This document shows, one piece after another, positions 29,143 through 38,316 of a stretch of DNA of 64,000 nucleotides (positions are counted from its first letter, which is position 1; each line of letters starts with the position of its first letter). The notes beneath the pieces are model-generated. The model made no database searches, had not been told where the DNA came from, and saw nothing but the letters and a program-made list of their open reading frames with translations. A program made the position numbers and the translations under genes. Source of the stretch: Alphaproteobacteria bacterium (GTDB lineage: Bacteria > Pseudomonadota > Alphaproteobacteria > Rickettsiales > UBA8987); NCBI GenBank assembly GCA_030429625.1, contig JAUIFA010000004.1, forward strand, positions 309,393 to 373,392, read 5' to 3'.

Positions 29143-29982
29143 ATGAATAATGAAAATCTGAGATTATTTAAAACAGCAATAGCTGAGTCATACGTTACCT
29201 ATCGTACACACGGCGCTAGGCGGGAGGTTCTGCCTGATGGGCTAGACTTAGAAAATATTTCTCTACGCGGTAAATTTCTAGGGCAGGACATACGTGGCAA
29301 AAGCACCATAAACATATTTTCAGGTGAAAAAATATTTTCCATTCAAGCACGAGATACAAGCTTAGCAAGAAGCCAATTGTCAGATATTACCATGGTTGAT
29401 GTTGATCTTGCTTTTTCCAGTTTTTATAAAGCAGAAATAGACCGTGCCTTTATCAGCGAAGCCAATCTTGATGATGCACGCTTTATCAAAGTGAGGATGC
29501 AGAATACTGTCATAGATCATTCTACTTTGCGCCGTGCAAAAATGAATGGGTCGGATTTTTCGGCACTCGCAGTATTTGATAGTGATTTGTCTGATGTCAT
29601 CTTTGACAGATCTGGATTGGAACATGCCCTTTTTAATAATGTTAACCTTACCGGTGTCAGCATGCTTGATTGTAATTTACGTAACATTGACATCAAAGAA
29701 AACTGTACCATGAAAGACATTATCATCAATGTTGCCACTTTGGAAACAGTTGTGTCTGAAGCGCTTGCAGAACGGTTAATTAGAGGTACAAAACCTTCTG
29801 TGATAAAAGAAGATAAAGAATTGGCACAATATATTGCAGAAAAATTCCCTGATATCGCCGCCGAAATAATGAAGGCATCAGTGCAAACGCAAAGACTACC
29901 GGAATCCAAAAATCCCAGCACCATTGTACAGCACCCAACGGCGGAATCTGCTATCGTACCAAAGAAAATACAAGGCCTTTAA
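29143..29982 (+). CDS. Pentapeptide-repeat-like protein
   Basis: About 279 residues from the ATG at 29143 (a GTG at 29128 is an alternative start). The central part, about residues 90-190, shows loose five-residue periodicity of the A(D/N)LxX type: ISEANLDDARFIKVRMQNTV, LRRAKMNGSDFSAL, LEHALFNNVNLTGVSMLDCN. Such repeats form a right-handed quadrilateral beta helix. The last 90 residues are ordinary and end in a proline- and serine-rich tail. Function unknown. Its stop overlaps the start of the next small gene by one base (TAATG), so the two are translationally linked. Confidence 0.75.
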   Translation: MNNENLRLFKTAIAESYVTYRTHGARREVLPDGLDLENISLRGKFLGQDIRGKSTINIFSGEKIFSIQARDTSLARSQLSDITMVDVDLAFSSFYKAEIDRAFISEANLDDARFIKVRMQNTVIDHSTLRRAKMNGSDFSALAVFDSDLSDVIFDRSGLEHALFNNVNLTGVSMLDCNLRNIDIKENCTMKDIIINVATLETVVSEALAERLIRGTKPSVIKEDKELAQYIAEKFPDIAAEIMKASVQTQRLPESKNPSTIVQHPTAESAIVPKKIQGL

Positions 29983-30227
29983 TGTCCTTTATTGATAAAA
30001 TAAAAACGTCTTCAGGTGATCTGGTGTATTTGGTGCGGGGTGATAATAACGGCAAGGCAGTATGGCACTATCTGCAGGTGGAAAATAAAGCCAAACTCCC
30101 CCTCTTTTTGCAAAATATCAAATCTGATCATATTGATGTTGCTGATTATGGCACAGTGCTCTATTCAGGTTGGGGAGAAAACCCGCCTGAAGATATTATC
30201 AACACAATCAATAATCACTATGGTTAA
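29982..30227 (+). CDS. Small conserved-looking protein of unknown function
   Basis: 81 residues beginning MSFIDKIKTSSGDLVYLVRG and ending PPEDIINTINNHYG. No membrane segment or cysteine; aromatic residues (WHYLQ, SGWGE) suggest a compact folded domain. Start and stop overlap with the upstream pentapeptide gene argues it is real and linked to it. I do not recognise the family. Confidence 0.65.
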   Translation: MSFIDKIKTSSGDLVYLVRGDNNGKAVWHYLQVENKAKLPLFLQNIKSDHIDVADYGTVLYSGWGENPPEDIINTINNHYG

Positions 30228-30362
30228 GCCATAAATCTCTCTGCCCTGAGTCGATCACAATAAATTAAAGTTGCAATCTTTATTCACATCTGCAATGTTT
30301 GTCGCCTGTGGGCGTATGGGATGCCCTAAAAACGTGAAATTTATTTGGAGAGAGAATAGTCT

Positions 30363-32435
30363 ATGGAGAATATTCAGTGGTACATTATTGGTAGTGGTGT
30401 GTTTGCCCTGCTGTACGGTTTTGCCATGATTCGTAACATCATGTCGGTTGGAACTGGAACTAAAAAAATGCAAGACATGGCGTTGGCCATTCAAGAAGGT
30501 GCAAGTGCTTATTTAAAAAGACAATATACCGTCATTAGCTATGTGGGTGTTATTATTGCGGTGTTGTTGTCATTTTTCCTTGGAAAACTTGTTGCGTTGG
30601 GATTTGTCATTGGTGCTGCCCTTTCCGGTATAGCAGGCTATATTGGTATGTTGGTTTCTGTACGTGCCAATGTGCGTACGGCTGAAGCGGCACGTTCTGA
30701 AGGACTTAGTCAAGCACTTGGTGTGGCGTTCCGTTCTGGTGCGGTGACCGGTCTTCTCGTCGTTGGTCTTGGGATTCTTGGTGTCACTGGATATTATATT
30801 TTCCTTAAAGGTCAGAATGTTGAAAGCCGTATGTTGCTTGAAGCTCTTGTGGCTCTGAGTTTTGGCGCCTCTCTTATTTCAATTTTTGCCCGTCTTGGTG
30901 GCGGAATTTTTACCAAAGGGGCGGATGTTGGTGCGGATCTGTGTGGTAAAATTGAAGCCGGTTTGGACGAAGATGATCCACGTAACCCTGCGGTGATTGC
31001 GGATAATGTGGGCGATAATGTGGGCGATTGTGCGGGTATGGCTGCCGATCTGTTTGAAACCTATGCGGTAACCATGGTGGCTACTATGCTGCTTGCAGCA
31101 ATTTTCTTCACCGGCGCATTGCAAGACACTCTTATGATCTACCCGCTTGCCATTGGCGGTGCGTGTATCATTGCTTCGGTGGTGGGCACATTGTTTGTTC
31201 GTCTTGGTGATTCAGAAAACATCATGGGTGCTTTGTACAAAGGCTTAATTGCTACAGGCGTTGTTTCGGCCATCCTTATTTATATCTTAACCGCTCAAAT
31301 GCTTGGAACGGGCGCGATAGAAGGTGCTGAATTTGGCGGTATGGATTTGTTTAATTGCGCCATGGCGGGGCTGATTATTACCGGTCTTATCGTGTGGATT
31401 ACCGAATATTATACCTCGACAGAATACCGTCCTGTACGTTCGATTGCACAAGCTTCGACCACGGGTCATGGTACCAATGTGATTCAAGGTTTAGCGGTGT
31501 CTATGGAAGCCTGTGCGTTACCTGTGTTGGTGATTTCTGCAGGTATTATTGCTACCTTTATGATTGCGGGTCTTTATGGTATTGCCATTGCTGCGACCAC
31601 CATGCTTGCTCTTGCGGGAATGATTGTGGCGCTGGACGCGTATGGTCCGGTAACAGACAATGCCGGTGGTATTGCCGAATCGGCTGGCTTGCCTGCTAAG
31701 GTGCGTAAAATTACCGATGCATTGGATGCGGTAGGAAATACTACAAAAGCTGTGACCAAAGGCTATGCCATTGGTTCTGCGGCTCTGGCATCATTGGTGT
31801 TATTTGCTGCTTATACAGAAGATCTAAAACACTATTTCCCTGATCTGAATGTGACATTCTCACTGCAAGATCCGTATGTGGTGGTAGGTCTGTTTATCGG
31901 TGGTTTGCTGCCCTACCTCTTTGGTGCTATGGGCATGATGGCCGTTGGCCGTGCGGCGGGTGCTGTGGTGGTTGAAGTACGTCGTCAGTTCAAAGAAATC
32001 AAAGGGATTATGACAGGAAAAGCCCGTCCAGAATATGCCAAATGTGTGGACATGCTTACACGTGCAGCGATTAAGGAAATGATCCTTCCATCCTTGCTTC
32101 CTATTGCCTCACCTATTGTATTATACTTTGTTATTAATATGGTGGGCGGTCAAGAAGCAGCGTTCTCTGCCCTTGGTGCGATGTTGCTTGGTATCATTGT
32201 CACAGGTATCTTCGTGGCTATTTCCATGACTTCCGGTGGCGGTGCATGGGATAATGCTAAGAAATATATCGAGGACGGTAACCATGGTGGTAAAGGTTCT
32301 GATGCTCACCATGCAGCGGTCACAGGTGACACAGTAGGCGATCCGTATAAGGATACAGCCGGTCCTGCGATCAATCCGATGATTAAAATTGCCAACATCG
32401 TGGCTTTATTGTTGCTTGCGATTTTAAGTCATTAG
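30363..32435 (+). CDS. hppA: Membrane-bound proton-translocating pyrophosphatase, K+-independent type
   Basis: 690-residue integral membrane pump coupling PPi hydrolysis to H+ export, with about 15-16 hydrophobic segments. Catalytic core motifs: [38 protein letters not shown] and, near the C-terminus, [19 protein letters not shown]. In the diagnostic segment [10 protein letters not shown] the residues Lys462 and Thr465 are those of the K+-independent class (K+-dependent enzymes have Ala at the first). A GGAGAG ribosome site precedes the ATG. A strong terminator follows, so it is a single-gene unit. Confidence 0.97.
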   Translation: MENIQWYIIGSGVFALLYGFAMIRNIMSVGTGTKKMQDMALAIQEGASAYLKRQYTVISYVGVIIAVLLSFFLGKLVALGFVIGAALSGIAGYIGMLVSVRANVRTAEAARSEGLSQALGVAFRSGAVTGLLVVGLGILGVTGYYIFLKGQNVESRMLLEALVALSFGASLISIFARLGGGIFTKGADVGADLCGKIEAGLDEDDPRNPAVIADNVGDNVGDCAGMAADLFETYAVTMVATMLLAAIFFTGALQDTLMIYPLAIGGACIIASVVGTLFVRLGDSENIMGALYKGLIATGVVSAILIYILTAQMLGTGAIEGAEFGGMDLFNCAMAGLIITGLIVWITEYYTSTEYRPVRSIAQASTTGHGTNVIQGLAVSMEACALPVLVISAGIIATFMIAGLYGIAIAATTMLALAGMIVALDAYGPVTDNAGGIAESAGLPAKVRKITDALDAVGNTTKAVTKGYAIGSAALASLVLFAAYTEDLKHYFPDLNVTFSLQDPYVVVGLFIGGLLPYLFGAMGMMAVGRAAGAVVVEVRRQFKEIKGIMTGKARPEYAKCVDMLTRAAIKEMILPSLLPIASPIVLYFVINMVGGQEAAFSALGAMLLGIIVTGIFVAISMTSGGGAWDNAKKYIEDGNHGGKGSDAHHAAVTGDTVGDPYKDTAGPAINPMIKIANIVALLLLAILSH

Positions 32436-32457
32436 ACTGAGCAGGTTTAAAAACATT

Positions 32458-32483
32458 AAAGGGGAGCAATGCTCCCCTTTTTT
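32458..32483 (+). terminator. Intrinsic terminator of hppA
   Basis: Perfect 10-base stem AAAGGGGAGC (32458-32467) / GCTCCCCTTT (32471-32480) with loop AAT, followed by TTTG. It may also serve the convergent helicase gene, since the reverse strand reads into A/T-rich DNA. Confidence 0.88.
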
Positions 32484-32500
32484 GTTGGAATTTGCAGTAA

Positions 32501-33823
32501 TTACGCTAGTACTTTATTATAGAATTCATTAACGCGATGATCATTTTTAATATCACGGTGGGTGATGGGGTTTTTAAGGGTGATGTTCTCAAATTCACGG
32601 CAACGGCTCAGCGCCACATAAAGCTGGCCGGAGGCAAACGCCCCACTGCCCAAATCAATAATGGTGCTGTCTAGGGTTTTGCCTTGGCTTTTATGGATGG
32701 TAATCGCCCAGGCGAGAATTAGCGGGTATTGCGTATAGGTGCCGATGACGTTTTCCTTTACGGTTTGGCTTTCTTCATCAAATTCATACGCGATCGAATC
32801 CCAGCGTTCTTTTTCAATTTTATAAGTGCGTGGGCGACCGTTTTTAACAATAGCAACCTCAATAGAGGTAGGCTGCAGGCTTTTGATAACGCCAATTGTG
32901 CCGTTGACCCAGCGTTTGTTCTGGTCATTGCGTACAAACATAATTTGGGCGTTTTCTTTAAGCTCTAATATTTCTGGAGCAGGGAGGCGGCTTTCATTGC
33001 TGTCAAACTTACCTGAAATAGTGGCATAATATTTGTAAATGGATGTGCTTAAGGCGTTCAATTTACTCTGATTGATCTGCTCGGCCACTTTGTTGGTGGT
33101 GGTCATGGTGACATGGCTTTTGTGATGATGCGAAGGATCGGGCACATGGCGTTGATTAAAGAAATCAATGATGTTCTGATGGTTTGAACCGGCTCTTAAT
33201 TCGTTCAATGCGGCGATAAATTCACGATCTTTCTGGCGAAACATATGGTCCAGCTCGATGGTTTTAAAATCGGCTTTGGCAAAGGCTTCCGTATCAAAAA
33301 AGAAGGGGGATTTAAAATAATTGAAGAACACTTCTTCCTCGCTGTAAGACACAATTGGTGGCAGCTGGAATAAATCGCCGATCACACAGATCTGCACCCC
33401 GCCAAATGCCATGCCTTTATGCGGGCCGTTAAGGCGTAAAAAAGCCTCAATGGCTTCAAACACATCCGCGCGCACCATAGAGATTTCATCGATGATGAGG
33501 ATTTCAAGTTCCTGAAAGATTTTCTTCGGTGAGAGCTTGGCTTTCATGCTATCAGGCGCCATAAAAGCCGGCTTAAAGCCGAAGAAAGAATGGATGGTCT
33601 GGCCACGTACATTAAGGGCAGAAACGCCGGTAGGGGCGACCACGGCAACGTTCTTAGCGGTTTTCTTGCGGAAAAATTCTAAGAAGGTTGATTTGCCGGT
33701 GCCCGCTTTTCCGGTGATAAAAAGATTTATATTAGTCTTTTCTAATATATCAAAGGCCTGCTGGAACTGATCCGTTATCTCGATGGTTTTTTTAGTCGCT
33801 TTTATGGCTTCATTTAAGGACAT
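32501..33823 (-). CDS. Pif1/RecD-type DNA helicase
   Basis: 440 residues of superfamily 1 helicase. Walker A FITGKAGTGKSTFL (Lys44), motif Ia VAVVAPTGVSALNVRGQTIH, Walker B LEILIIDEISMVRADVFEAI, motif III FGGVQICVIGDLFQLPP, and the C-terminal motifs ILAWAITIHKSQGKTLDSTI and GQLYVALSRCR. This is the bacterial Pif1-like set; these 5'-3' helicases unwind structured DNA such as G-quadruplexes. There is no extra N- or C-terminal domain. It is the last gene of the bolA-to-helicase operon, 5 bases behind the U32 gene. Confidence 0.93.
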   Translation of the reverse strand: MSLNEAIKATKKTIEITDQFQQAFDILEKTNINLFITGKAGTGKSTFLEFFRKKTAKNVAVVAPTGVSALNVRGQTIHSFFGFKPAFMAPDSMKAKLSPKKIFQELEILIIDEISMVRADVFEAIEAFLRLNGPHKGMAFGGVQICVIGDLFQLPPIVSYSEEEVFFNYFKSPFFFDTEAFAKADFKTIELDHMFRQKDREFIAALNELRAGSNHQNIIDFFNQRHVPDPSHHHKSHVTMTTTNKVAEQINQSKLNALSTSIYKYYATISGKFDSNESRLPAPEILELKENAQIMFVRNDQNKRWVNGTIGVIKSLQPTSIEVAIVKNGRPRTYKIEKERWDSIAYEFDEESQTVKENVIGTYTQYPLILAWAITIHKSQGKTLDSTIIDLGSGAFASGQLYVALSRCREFENITLKNPITHRDIKNDHRVNEFYNKVLA

Positions 33824-33828
33824 TATAT

Positions 33829-35466
33829 CTAGCTTGCTTGGCGCATGTTCCGGTCTAAACGTTCACCCATTTTCTTTGTCGCCATAAGATCACGTGCTTT
33901 GGCGTATTTAGGGTCATTCCAGAACACCATACAACCATTACAACCCTTGCCGCAACAACCTTCTACCCCAATGCGCGGAGTTTTGGGCTTTTTCTCTTCC
34001 AGTTTGGCTTTGAGCGATTCGAGCAACTCTACCTTTTTCTTGTCGTGCATGTCGTGGGACTCTTTGCCCATTTCCAACAAACGCGCTTCGACGTCCAGCT
34101 TGATACGGTTGCGTTCGTATTCGGTCAGCTCACGTTCTTTACGCAGGACGGTGTATAGTGGCAGGCGTTCTTTGAGGGTGGTGGGGTCTTCCTGATCAAA
34201 CCATGCGTAAGGAATACGTACATGAGGCACTTGCCCGGCATGAACCTCTTGCGTGGTTTTACCGTTTTTGATGTTTTCAAATTCGTAAATCCGCAGCAGG
34301 ATGGTTTCACGATGGTTTGGCGAGACAAATTCCAGCACGTCACCGGAAACCAGACGGTTTTTGGCCTCAAAAATCAATGCGTCTTCGGTATGTTCAATGA
34401 TGTATCCGGCAAATTCAATCTCAGAAAGGGAAGCACTGCCTTGATAATTATGCGCCAGATCGGTCAAACGTCCCTCATGGAAGGCAAGCGTATAGCCGCG
34501 GTTAGGTAGGGCATCCAGTTCTTTGATGTAAGGTTTAGGGTCCCAATTCTCAGGGTCAGCTGCCCAATCGTCCATCGCCATGCGGTAGGCTCTTGTGACC
34601 ATCGAAACATAATACAGGCTCTTATTGCGCCCTTCCAGTTTGAGCGAATCCACGCCCAATTCCAGATATTCATTAAGCTTGGGCATCATGCACATGTCTT
34701 TGGAATTGAGGATGTAAGAGCCACGAGTATCCTCTTCAATAGGCATTAACTGGCCGGGGCGGACTTCTTCTTCCAACAGGAATTCAAAAAGCTCACGATT
34801 GTCGTCGTTGATTTCCAATTCTTTGATGGTGCCGTCTTTCAGGCGCATGTGCAGCGTGTAGTTCCAACGGCAATTATGTGCACAATTGCCCTGATTTGCG
34901 CCACGTTCGGCCATAAAGTTAGAAAGCAGGCAGCGTCCGGAATAGGTCATGCACATCGAGCCATGGACAAAGGCTTCCAGCTTGATGTCCGGGCATTTCT
35001 CGCGGATTTCTGCCAGCTCGGCAAAGGTCACTTCCCGCGCCATGACCACCAATTTCGCACCGCTATCTTCCCAGAATTTGACCGACAACCATGAGCAGAC
35101 ATTGGCCTGAGTGGAAATATGCAGTTCCAGTTCGGGAGCATGTTCTTTTACATAGCGGAAAACCCCAGGATCAGCAATAATCAGCCCGTCCGGCTTGACT
35201 TTGCGTACCGTATCAATAAACAAAGGCAGTTTTTCAATGTCTTTGTTATGGGAAAATAAATTCAGCGTCAGATAGACTTTGACTCCATGCTGATGGGCAA
35301 ATTCTACGCCTTCAAGCACTTCTTCCAATGAAAATTCTGATTTGGTGCGCAGGCTCATGTCCGGTGTGCCAAGATAAACGGCATCGGCACCATAGACTAC
35401 TGCCATTTTTAACTTCTTTAACGAACCGGCAGGAGCCAGCAATTCCGAACGCAATCTATTAGCCAT
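33829..35466 (-). CDS. U32-family peptidase-like protein (TrhP/YegQ type)
   Basis: 545 residues. N-terminal TIM-barrel region with ELLAPAGSLKKLKMAVVYGA and the U32 signature SMCMTYSGRCLLSNFM, then GANQGNCAHNCRW cysteines. The C-terminus adds EGCCGKGCNGCMVFWNDP, a further cysteine cluster beyond the usual E. coli TrhP length (about 450). TrhP proteins are needed for tRNA U34 hydroxylation through prephenate, rather than acting as proteases. The extra C-terminal cluster could hold a metal. It follows elbB by 13 bases and precedes the helicase gene by 5. Confidence 0.9.
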   Translation of the reverse strand: MANRLRSELLAPAGSLKKLKMAVVYGADAVYLGTPDMSLRTKSEFSLEEVLEGVEFAHQHGVKVYLTLNLFSHNKDIEKLPLFIDTVRKVKPDGLIIADPGVFRYVKEHAPELELHISTQANVCSWLSVKFWEDSGAKLVVMAREVTFAELAEIREKCPDIKLEAFVHGSMCMTYSGRCLLSNFMAERGANQGNCAHNCRWNYTLHMRLKDGTIKELEINDDNRELFEFLLEEEVRPGQLMPIEEDTRGSYILNSKDMCMMPKLNEYLELGVDSLKLEGRNKSLYYVSMVTRAYRMAMDDWAADPENWDPKPYIKELDALPNRGYTLAFHEGRLTDLAHNYQGSASLSEIEFAGYIIEHTEDALIFEAKNRLVSGDVLEFVSPNHRETILLRIYEFENIKNGKTTQEVHAGQVPHVRIPYAWFDQEDPTTLKERLPLYTVLRKERELTEYERNRIKLDVEARLLEMGKESHDMHDKKKVELLESLKAKLEEKKPKTPRIGVEGCCGKGCNGCMVFWNDPKYAKARDLMATKKMGERLDRNMRQAS

Positions 35467-35479
35467 ATCAATATCCGAG

Positions 35480-36136
35480 TTATTTAGTCAGGTTCATAAC
35501 AGCTTGTACGAGCCTGTCAATACCTAAAAACACGTCATAGACCCGTGCGTCATCCTGCATATAGGCCGAAGTGGTAACGATTTTGTGCTCTTTATCGATG
35601 ACGCATTGCTCGGTTTTGCATGATTGATGCGTGCCGCCAAGAGCCTTTATCAAGCCATCCTCATCGTCACCAATGGTCACAGTTGGAGTGGCTTTACCCT
35701 TAAGTGCGGCAACAACGATTGCCGGAGCAATGCAAATCGCACCAATGGGTTTACCGGCGGAAAAGAAGCCGGTAATAATGGTTTTAACCGCCGGATTAAT
35801 GGTACAATCCCCGCCTTTAAACGCCAGATCGGAAAAATTCTTTGCTGCGCCAAATCCACCGGGCATCACCAGCGCATCAAAATCCGCTACGTTTAACTCG
35901 GAAAGCGGAGCAATCTTGCCGCGGGCAATACGCGCTGCTTCAATAATAATATTGCGAGACTCGCCGGTTTCTTCACCTGTAAGATGGTTGACTACATGAT
36001 GTTGCTCAGCATCGGGGGCAAAGATAGAAACTTTAGCACCGGCCTTATCCAAAGCGGTTAAGGCTAAAACGGATTCTCGGATTTCGGCACCATCCAGATG
36101 GCCGCAGCCCGATAAAATTACAGCGATATTAGTCAT
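35480..36136 (-). CDS. elbB: ElbB-type DJ-1/PfpI-family glyoxalase
   Basis: 218 residues, class I glutamine-amidotransferase-like fold. N-terminus AVILSGCGHLDGAEIRESVL, then HHVVNHLTGEETGESRNI, FDALVMPGGFGAAKN and the nucleophile elbow IGAICIAPAIV with its cysteine. These blocks are specific to ElbB, named for an isoprenoid biosynthesis context and shown to act as a glyoxalase in E. coli. Its start overlaps the end of nadD by 8 bases. Confidence 0.93.
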   Translation of the reverse strand: MTNIAVILSGCGHLDGAEIRESVLALTALDKAGAKVSIFAPDAEQHHVVNHLTGEETGESRNIIIEAARIARGKIAPLSELNVADFDALVMPGGFGAAKNFSDLAFKGGDCTINPAVKTIITGFFSAGKPIGAICIAPAIVVAALKGKATPTVTIGDDEDGLIKALGGTHQSCKTEQCVIDKEHKIVTTSAYMQDDARVYDVFLGIDRLVQAVMNLTK

Positions 36137-36704
36137 TTTTCTCTCCTCTTATTTCTGTGGAAGAAATATCCATTGGTTTTATATGTATATAACCCCAAGC
36201 TGGAAGATTTGCAGCAACAAGTTGCTCCAGATCATGAATTCTGTAGCCAGAATAAGATATGGCCGCTGTACTGGCAAGGGCACGGGGGCTATAAGGTATG
36301 CGGTCTAGTATGGCAACAGGGACAAGTTTAAGAATGTTCCGCCAGTTTTTCCATAAATGGAAATTCTCAAGGTTGTCCGCCCCCATAAGCCAGACAAAAT
36401 TATCGTTGGGGAAATCTTTCTTTATCTCTAGGATGGTGTCGCAGGTAAACTTAGTTCCAGCAAGAGATTCAAAGTCTGATATTTTTATATAAGGTAATTC
36501 TTTTGTAATTACTTCTGCCGATGTAACACGAGAGTCAAAGCTTGCCATTTGTTCAGACGGCTTAGTCGGGTGATTGGGGGAAACCAGCCACCAGATTTCA
36601 TCGAGTTTTAAGAGCTCTTTGGCTTGTTTGGAAATATAAATGTGGCCTTCATGAGCGGGGTTGAAGCTGCCGCCAAGCAGGCCGATTTTTTTCTTAATAC
36701 GCAT
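36129..36704 (-). CDS. nadD: Nicotinate-nucleotide adenylyltransferase
   Basis: Converts nicotinate mononucleotide to deamido-NAD in NAD synthesis. 191 residues with the nucleotidyltransferase motif GLLGGSFNPAHEGH (His18 and His21) near the N-terminus, WWLVSPNHPTKPS, and the C-terminal ISSTEIRG signature. In many alphaproteobacteria nadD lies next to rsfS and proA, which are missing here; instead it is in the bolA-grxD-elbB operon. It begins 9 bases after grxD. Confidence 0.94.
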   Translation of the reverse strand: MRIKKKIGLLGGSFNPAHEGHIYISKQAKELLKLDEIWWLVSPNHPTKPSEQMASFDSRVTSAEVITKELPYIKISDFESLAGTKFTCDTILEIKKDFPNDNFVWLMGADNLENFHLWKNWRNILKLVPVAILDRIPYSPRALASTAAISYSGYRIHDLEQLVAANLPAWGYIHIKPMDISSTEIRGEKND

Positions 36705-36713
36705 GATACAATC

Positions 36714-37040
36714 TTAAGCGGCTAGAATACCTTTTTGGCAAAGCAATTCCTGTAATTCGCCATCTTCAAACATTTCGCGTATAATATCGCACCCGCCGAC
36801 AAATTCACCCTTGACGTAAAGCTGCGGTAAAGTAGGCCAGTTGCTGTATTGTTTTACACCTTCACGAATATCATTATCTTCGAGAATGTTAATGTCCAGA
36901 AACGGCACTTCCAGATAATCAAGAATTTGTACCACCGCTGCAGAAAAACCGCATTGTGGGAATTGCCCAGTTCCTTTCATAAACAACACAATATCATTTG
37001 ATTTAACAATATTGTCGATGGTGTTTTGAGTGTCTGACAT
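36714..37040 (-). CDS. grxD: Monothiol glutaredoxin GrxD (Grx4 family)
   Basis: 108 residues. The CGFS active site begins at Cys30 ([15 protein letters not shown]), preceded by the glutathione-contact Lys22, with the [19 protein letters not shown] block downstream. These proteins carry a [2Fe-2S] cluster shared with BolA for iron-sulfur trafficking and iron sensing. bolA lies 12 bases upstream, which supports the partnership. Confidence 0.97.
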   Translation of the reverse strand: MSDTQNTIDNIVKSNDIVLFMKGTGQFPQCGFSAAVVQILDYLEVPFLDINILEDNDIREGVKQYSNWPTLPQLYVKGEFVGGCDIIREMFEDGELQELLCQKGILAA

Positions 37041-37052
37041 GGTGGTTCTCCC

Positions 37053-37277
37053 TTATTTTGGTATGGTGGTTTTAATTGCAAGGGCATGAATGTCATGATC
37101 CTTGACCGCGTCTTGTACCATGCGGTGTTGTTCGATGCGTGATGTGTCTATAAAAGAAGGGGAGACAATTGTCACGGCGTAATGGTCGTTATCACCACGT
37201 AAATCTTCAATGTCAATTTGTGCCTCAGGAAATGCATTATACAGAGCATCATAAAGCGTCTGATGGGAAATAGGCAT
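37053..37277 (-). CDS. bolA: BolA-family protein
   Basis: 74 residues with the BolA fold: LYDALYNAFPEAQIDIEDLR, then DDHYAVTIVSPSF-like strand (GDNDHYAVTIVSPSFIDTSR), and RIEQHRMVQDAVKD with the cluster-ligand histidine. GAGGG lies nine bases ahead of the ATG at 37277; the frame opens at a TTG three codons earlier (37286). It is the first gene of the bolA-grxD-nadD-elbB-U32-helicase operon. Confidence 0.94.
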   Translation of the reverse strand: MPISHQTLYDALYNAFPEAQIDIEDLRGDNDHYAVTIVSPSFIDTSRIEQHRMVQDAVKDHDIHALAIKTTIPK

Positions 37278-37345
37278 AAAGACCAACCCTCTTTCATTGT
37301 TATGTATGAAAGAGGGTTATAGATCAATATTATAAATAATCAAGA

Positions 37346-37573
37346 CTAAACGAGAATATTTACGTTTGAACCGACCTCAGCTGCCGGATCAATGTTAAGC
37401 GAATCGCCCACACCTTCGATCGTGCCGGTGGAAGAGAGTTGTTTGCCCAATTCGGAGACTTCACGAACAGGCTGTTCCTTATCTTCACGGGTTACCTTAT
37501 TATTATTCGCACTTGCGCTGGTCTGTTGGATCGCCGCAATGTTGCTTGAAAAAGATGGTCCACCAATTTGCAT
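37346..37573 (-). CDS. Small low-complexity protein of unknown function
   Basis: 75 residues: an N-terminal MQIGGPSFSSNIAAIQQ, a polar charged middle and a C-terminus GSNVNILV. An AGAGGT ribosome site precedes the ATG, so it is probably expressed. No membrane segment or recognisable domain. The end (polar residue, Ile, x, Val) resembles the ends of two neighbouring small proteins (stops at 37620 and 39308). Confidence 0.6.
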   Translation of the reverse strand: MQIGGPSFSSNIAAIQQTSASANNNKVTREDKEQPVREVSELGKQLSSTGTIEGVGDSLNIDPAAEVGSNVNILV

Positions 37574-37619
37574 ATTATTACCTCTTTTAATGTCTTTTCA
37601 GACATTCCCCTTCGTTATT

Positions 37620-38162
37620 TTATACGGTTATGTCCGCACTGTTACCCAATGCCACGGTGGCAGTATCCTGCGTTTGTACAGGTGCTGCTTCCGCCACAGC
37701 AGGAGCTGGAGAAACCAATGCCTCTGCAGGGGGCGATGTGATTATTTTGCCGGCAAGTTGACTGGCCTGTTCAAAAGCTTGAGAGGCACGAACGAGCGCC
37801 TCGGCACTTTCATAATCTACCGTTTCATGGTTGCCACTATCATTTTGCTGGATTTGTGCCGTCTGTTCGGCTGCTTGAACCGCTTCAGGCGGAATGCTTT
37901 GTTGTGCAATTGCCGGAGGAAGCTTTCCTTGCGAAATTGCTGCCAATGTCTCAGCGGAAAGGTTTGAGTCTCCCGCTGCAGCACGGGCGCGCGAAACGGC
38001 GGAGATTTGATGAGAAACCTCTACCTTTACTGCTTTGTTAGACTGATTTGGTTGGCTCGGTGTCGCACTGACCGCGGAGCCTTCAACCTTATGCTTGGAT
38101 ACGGTGTTTACCACCGCCGCAGGGTTGTAAATAGTCGTGTTCGTTGTGTTATCAACTGCCAT
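37620..38162 (-). CDS. Low-complexity Ala/Gln/Pro-rich protein of unknown function
   Basis: About 180 residues from the ATG at 38162, which has a perfect AGGAGG five bases ahead; the in-frame ATG seven codons earlier (38183) would place that ribosome site inside the coding region. The sequence is rich in Ala, Gln, Ser, Thr and Pro, with helical segments (about AETLAAISQGKLPPAIAQQS and ASQAFEQASQLAGKI). It ends GNSADITV. No cysteine or membrane segment. Composition recalls flagellar or motility-associated accessory proteins, but no specific family is recognised. Confidence 0.65.
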   Translation of the reverse strand: MAVDNTTNTTIYNPAAVVNTVSKHKVEGSAVSATPSQPNQSNKAVKVEVSHQISAVSRARAAAGDSNLSAETLAAISQGKLPPAIAQQSIPPEAVQAAEQTAQIQQNDSGNHETVDYESAEALVRASQAFEQASQLAGKIITSPPAEALVSPAPAVAEAAPVQTQDTATVALGNSADITV

Positions 38163-38316
38163 CTTGGCCTCCTTCTGACTCATACTACATGTCTAGTCAA
38201 AATTCCTCTCATTTCTAATTTCAGCTTATGGGGTGAACACAAAAATACCCCTCAGCTTATCACTTCTCAACCCTCATCATAACATATAAATCTTAATAAG
38301 TCCTTAAGAAAAAACA

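Noticed and set aside
37392..37967. A 191-codon plus-strand open frame in the low-complexity region
   Set aside because: It crosses two minus-strand genes that have good ribosome sites; its composition (many Cys, Arg, Leu) looks like an antisense translation.
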